Part shown: piece by piece, positions 63,501 to 64,000 of the stretch
How the letters are laid out: every line of letters begins with the position of its first letter
Position numbering within the stretch: the stretch's first letter is position 1
NCBI GenBank assembly: GCA_019894765.1
Contig: JAGXNT010000018.1
Coordinates: forward strand, 1 to 64,000
Length of the DNA stretch: 64,000 nucleotides
Reading direction: 5' to 3'
Source: Candidatus Heimdallarchaeota archaeon
Lineage (GTDB): Archaea; Asgardarchaeota; Heimdallarchaeia; JABLTI01
Made by a program: the position numbers and the translations under genes
Notes under the pieces: generated by a model
Seen by the model: the letters and a program-made list of their open reading frames with translations, nothing else
Databases searched by the model: none
Told to the model about the DNA's origin: nothing

Positions 63501-64000
63501 CTAGTGTTTCAGGAGTCCCTACTACTACTATTTCTCCTCCACTTTCTCCTCCTTCGGGTCCGAGATCTATTACCCAGTCAGCACATTTTATTACATCTAG
63601 ATTATGTTCTACAACAATTACTGTGTTCCCCGCATCTACTAATCGATTTAAAACAGTTAAGAGATTTTTAACATCGTAAGAATGCAAACCAACTGTTGGT
63701 TCTTCTAAGATGTATAATGTCTTTCCAGTCGCTTTCTTACTTAATTCTCGAGATATTTTAATTCTCTGAGCTTCTCCACCACTTAATGTAGTTGATGATT
63801 GCCCGAGTTTAATATAACCAAGACCAACATCTTGCATTGTTTGTATAATGGTTGATATTTTTGGATGATCCACAAAGAACTCAATAGCTTTATTGACTGT
63901 CATATCCAAAACTTGTTGAATGCTCTTACCTCGATATTTTATTTCCAAAGTCTCAGCACTATACCGTTTTCCTTCGCAAACCTCGCATTCAACCTCGATG
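60532..64000 (-). CDS. uvrA: Tandem-duplicated UvrA excinuclease subunit, 5' end missing
   Basis: An open frame of over 1,150 codons runs to the window edge; before an internal TTG at 63948 it still reads VECEVCEGKRYSAETLEI, the UvrA zinc-knuckle region, so the true start lies outside. The visible order is: the second half of one UvrA (LSGGEAQRIKISRELSKK, Walker B LYILEEP with Glu for Asp), then from about residue 190 a complete UvrA (GISGSGKSS, CPKCGK, CGIELPEKFTPKMFSFNSH, LSGGEAQRIRLA, VLDEPSIGL, then GVSGSGKSS, CPVCRGRG, LSGGEAQRVKLA, LLDEPTVGL). Two UvrA copies are thus fused head to tail. UvrA dimers find DNA damage for UvrB/UvrC. Confidence 0.92.
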   Translation of the reverse strand, partial: IEVECEVCEGKRYSAETLEIKYRGKSIQQVLDMTVNKAIEFFVDHPKISTIIQTMQDVGLGYIKLGQSSTTLSGGEAQRIKISRELSKKATGKTLYILEEPTVGLHSYDVKNLLTVLNRLVDAGNTVIVVEHNLDVIKCADWVIDLGPEGGESGGEIVVVGTPETLAKNKDSYTGVAIRKVLTDELVVEPEILEGKQKDEKRKIKPRNAINVIGARKNNLKNINVKIPKNKLTVITGISGSGKSSLAIDTIFAEGQRRFVESLSTYARQFLGRMDNADVDKIEGLSPAIAIDQKSAGRNPRSTVGTVTEINDYLRLLFATVGIAYCPKCGKDISPLTLEEMVKRTLQFGDGTRINIIAPLVKKSKGNYKPLIKELIKEGFTRVIIDEKKETLLEDIVASSETHLDKEKEHTIDLVVDRLVIDSEDKGQIFESIETALQKGNGVVKITVNGESLSFSTKRLCFDCGIELPEKFTPKMFSFNSHIGACEKCKGLGVVKSIDPELFIVDTSKSIKQGAIGPISENKDEGSWLVSLLKSLGEYFDFTLDTPIKDLTKEQYQVLFYGSDQILKLKRDIKRKNYSYTYEREREWRGLIPIYERWITNTKSFWFINWMEKFTRIQVCSDCNGTRLKSDWLAVRIGGLNINEVTKCSINEANDFFTNLSFGGSDQIVAQGLVEEILDRLGFLVDVGLDYLALDREARTLSGGEAQRIRLATQIGNKLVGVLYVLDEPSIGLHPRDNNRLINTLYELRELGNTVVVIEHDEATIRSADYIIDMGPGAGVNGGEIVAEGTLKAIMDNKKSLTGQYLSGLVEIKMPKKRRKGKEFLSIEGVNQNNLQNITAKFPLGVFNCVTGVSGSGKSSLVIETLYPVLAKAFHRSRKEQGNYSKIEGMEKLDKVVLINQDPIGRTPRSNPATYTGLFDHIRDLFAKLPEAKIRGFTNSRFSYNNSKGRCPVCRGRGIKEVEMLFLSNVEITCEECFGRRYNRETMKVKFKEKSIADVLEMTIEGAMPFFENQPKIMKILKVMDEVGLGYLQLGQSATTLSGGEAQRVKLASELCRPQTTKTLYLLDEPTVGLAAFDVHKLMNILQKLVDDGNTVIIIEHNLDVIKCADWIIDLGPDGGEKGGKIVAEGTPEQVSNNNNSITGRYLKSTIGKSK

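Noticed and set aside
1..64000. CRISPR arrays, rRNA genes and known insertion-sequence transposases
   Set aside because: No regularly spaced repeats, no rRNA-like sequence and no transposase motif (DDE, HUH or TnpB catalytic core) were seen on either strand.

Overview
The window is AT-rich archaeal chromosomal DNA. Diagnostic archaeal/eukaryote-like genes include a KH–metallo-beta-lactamase–beta-CASP factor (aCPSF1), ABCE1/Rli1, Cdc48, an Sm-like protein next to ribosomal protein L37e, a RadB-like recombinase, a PUA protein, a UPF0200 kinase, and the tetrahydromethanopterin enzymes Ftr and Mch. These sit beside bacterial-type genes: UvrA, PlsY, HutU/HutI/formiminotransferase, DegV, GH16 and MFS. 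The mixture, together with surface proteins that carry a signal peptide and a C-terminal membrane anchor, best fits an Asgard (Promethearchaeota) genome, possibly Heimdallarchaeia-like. That placement is an inference; no rRNA is present to confirm it.

Layout. 1-5.6 kb: MFS exporter (cut by the left edge) and divergent regulator, secreted GH16 glucanase, homocysteine methyltransferase-like protein divergent from an MBL hydrolase, a small GDCCVxC protein pair and a cupin. 5.6-7.0 kb: tRNA-Pro(UGG) whose 3' half is repeated 1.3 kb downstream; the interval holds a degraded gene and degV, so it looks like a scar of tRNA-targeted integration. 7.1-18.3 kb: membrane and surface proteins, a heterodimeric ABC exporter, patatin, redox enzymes and small zinc proteins.

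18.3-28.4 kb is the most unusual part. The 3' part of an M55 D-aminopeptidase gene lies at 18315-18989 and its 5' part at 28203-28382, same strand. The homology breaks between the codons for VIIA and SHG of the active-site motif. The 9.2 kb between them is an inserted element with a PD-(D/E)XK nuclease protein, a HerA/VirB4-like ATPase overlapping a large unknown protein, a secreted caspase-like (clan CD) peptidase, membrane proteins and GC-rich non-coding DNA at one end. I recognised no integrase or transposase in it.

28.4-52.5 kb is mostly conserved core: HD protein, PH-like membrane protein, Hsp20, Cdc48, ArsR-like regulator, PlsY, Ftr-Mch (C1 metabolism), UDP-GlcNAc epimerase-like protein, then a minus-strand run ABCE1, coiled-coil protein, RadB, NadE, urocanase. 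Imidazolonepropionase and glutamate formiminotransferase complete histidine breakdown after urocanate. aCPSF1, PUA, LSm, L37e and UPF0200 follow.

52.7-64 kb: a membrane protein with an extracellular domain, a MobA-like/HD/zinc-ribbon fusion, DinB-like protein, D-aminoacylase-like amidohydrolase, serine hydrolase, a stand-alone NrdD C-terminal-type domain lacking a normal start codon, and a tandemly duplicated UvrA that runs off the right edge.
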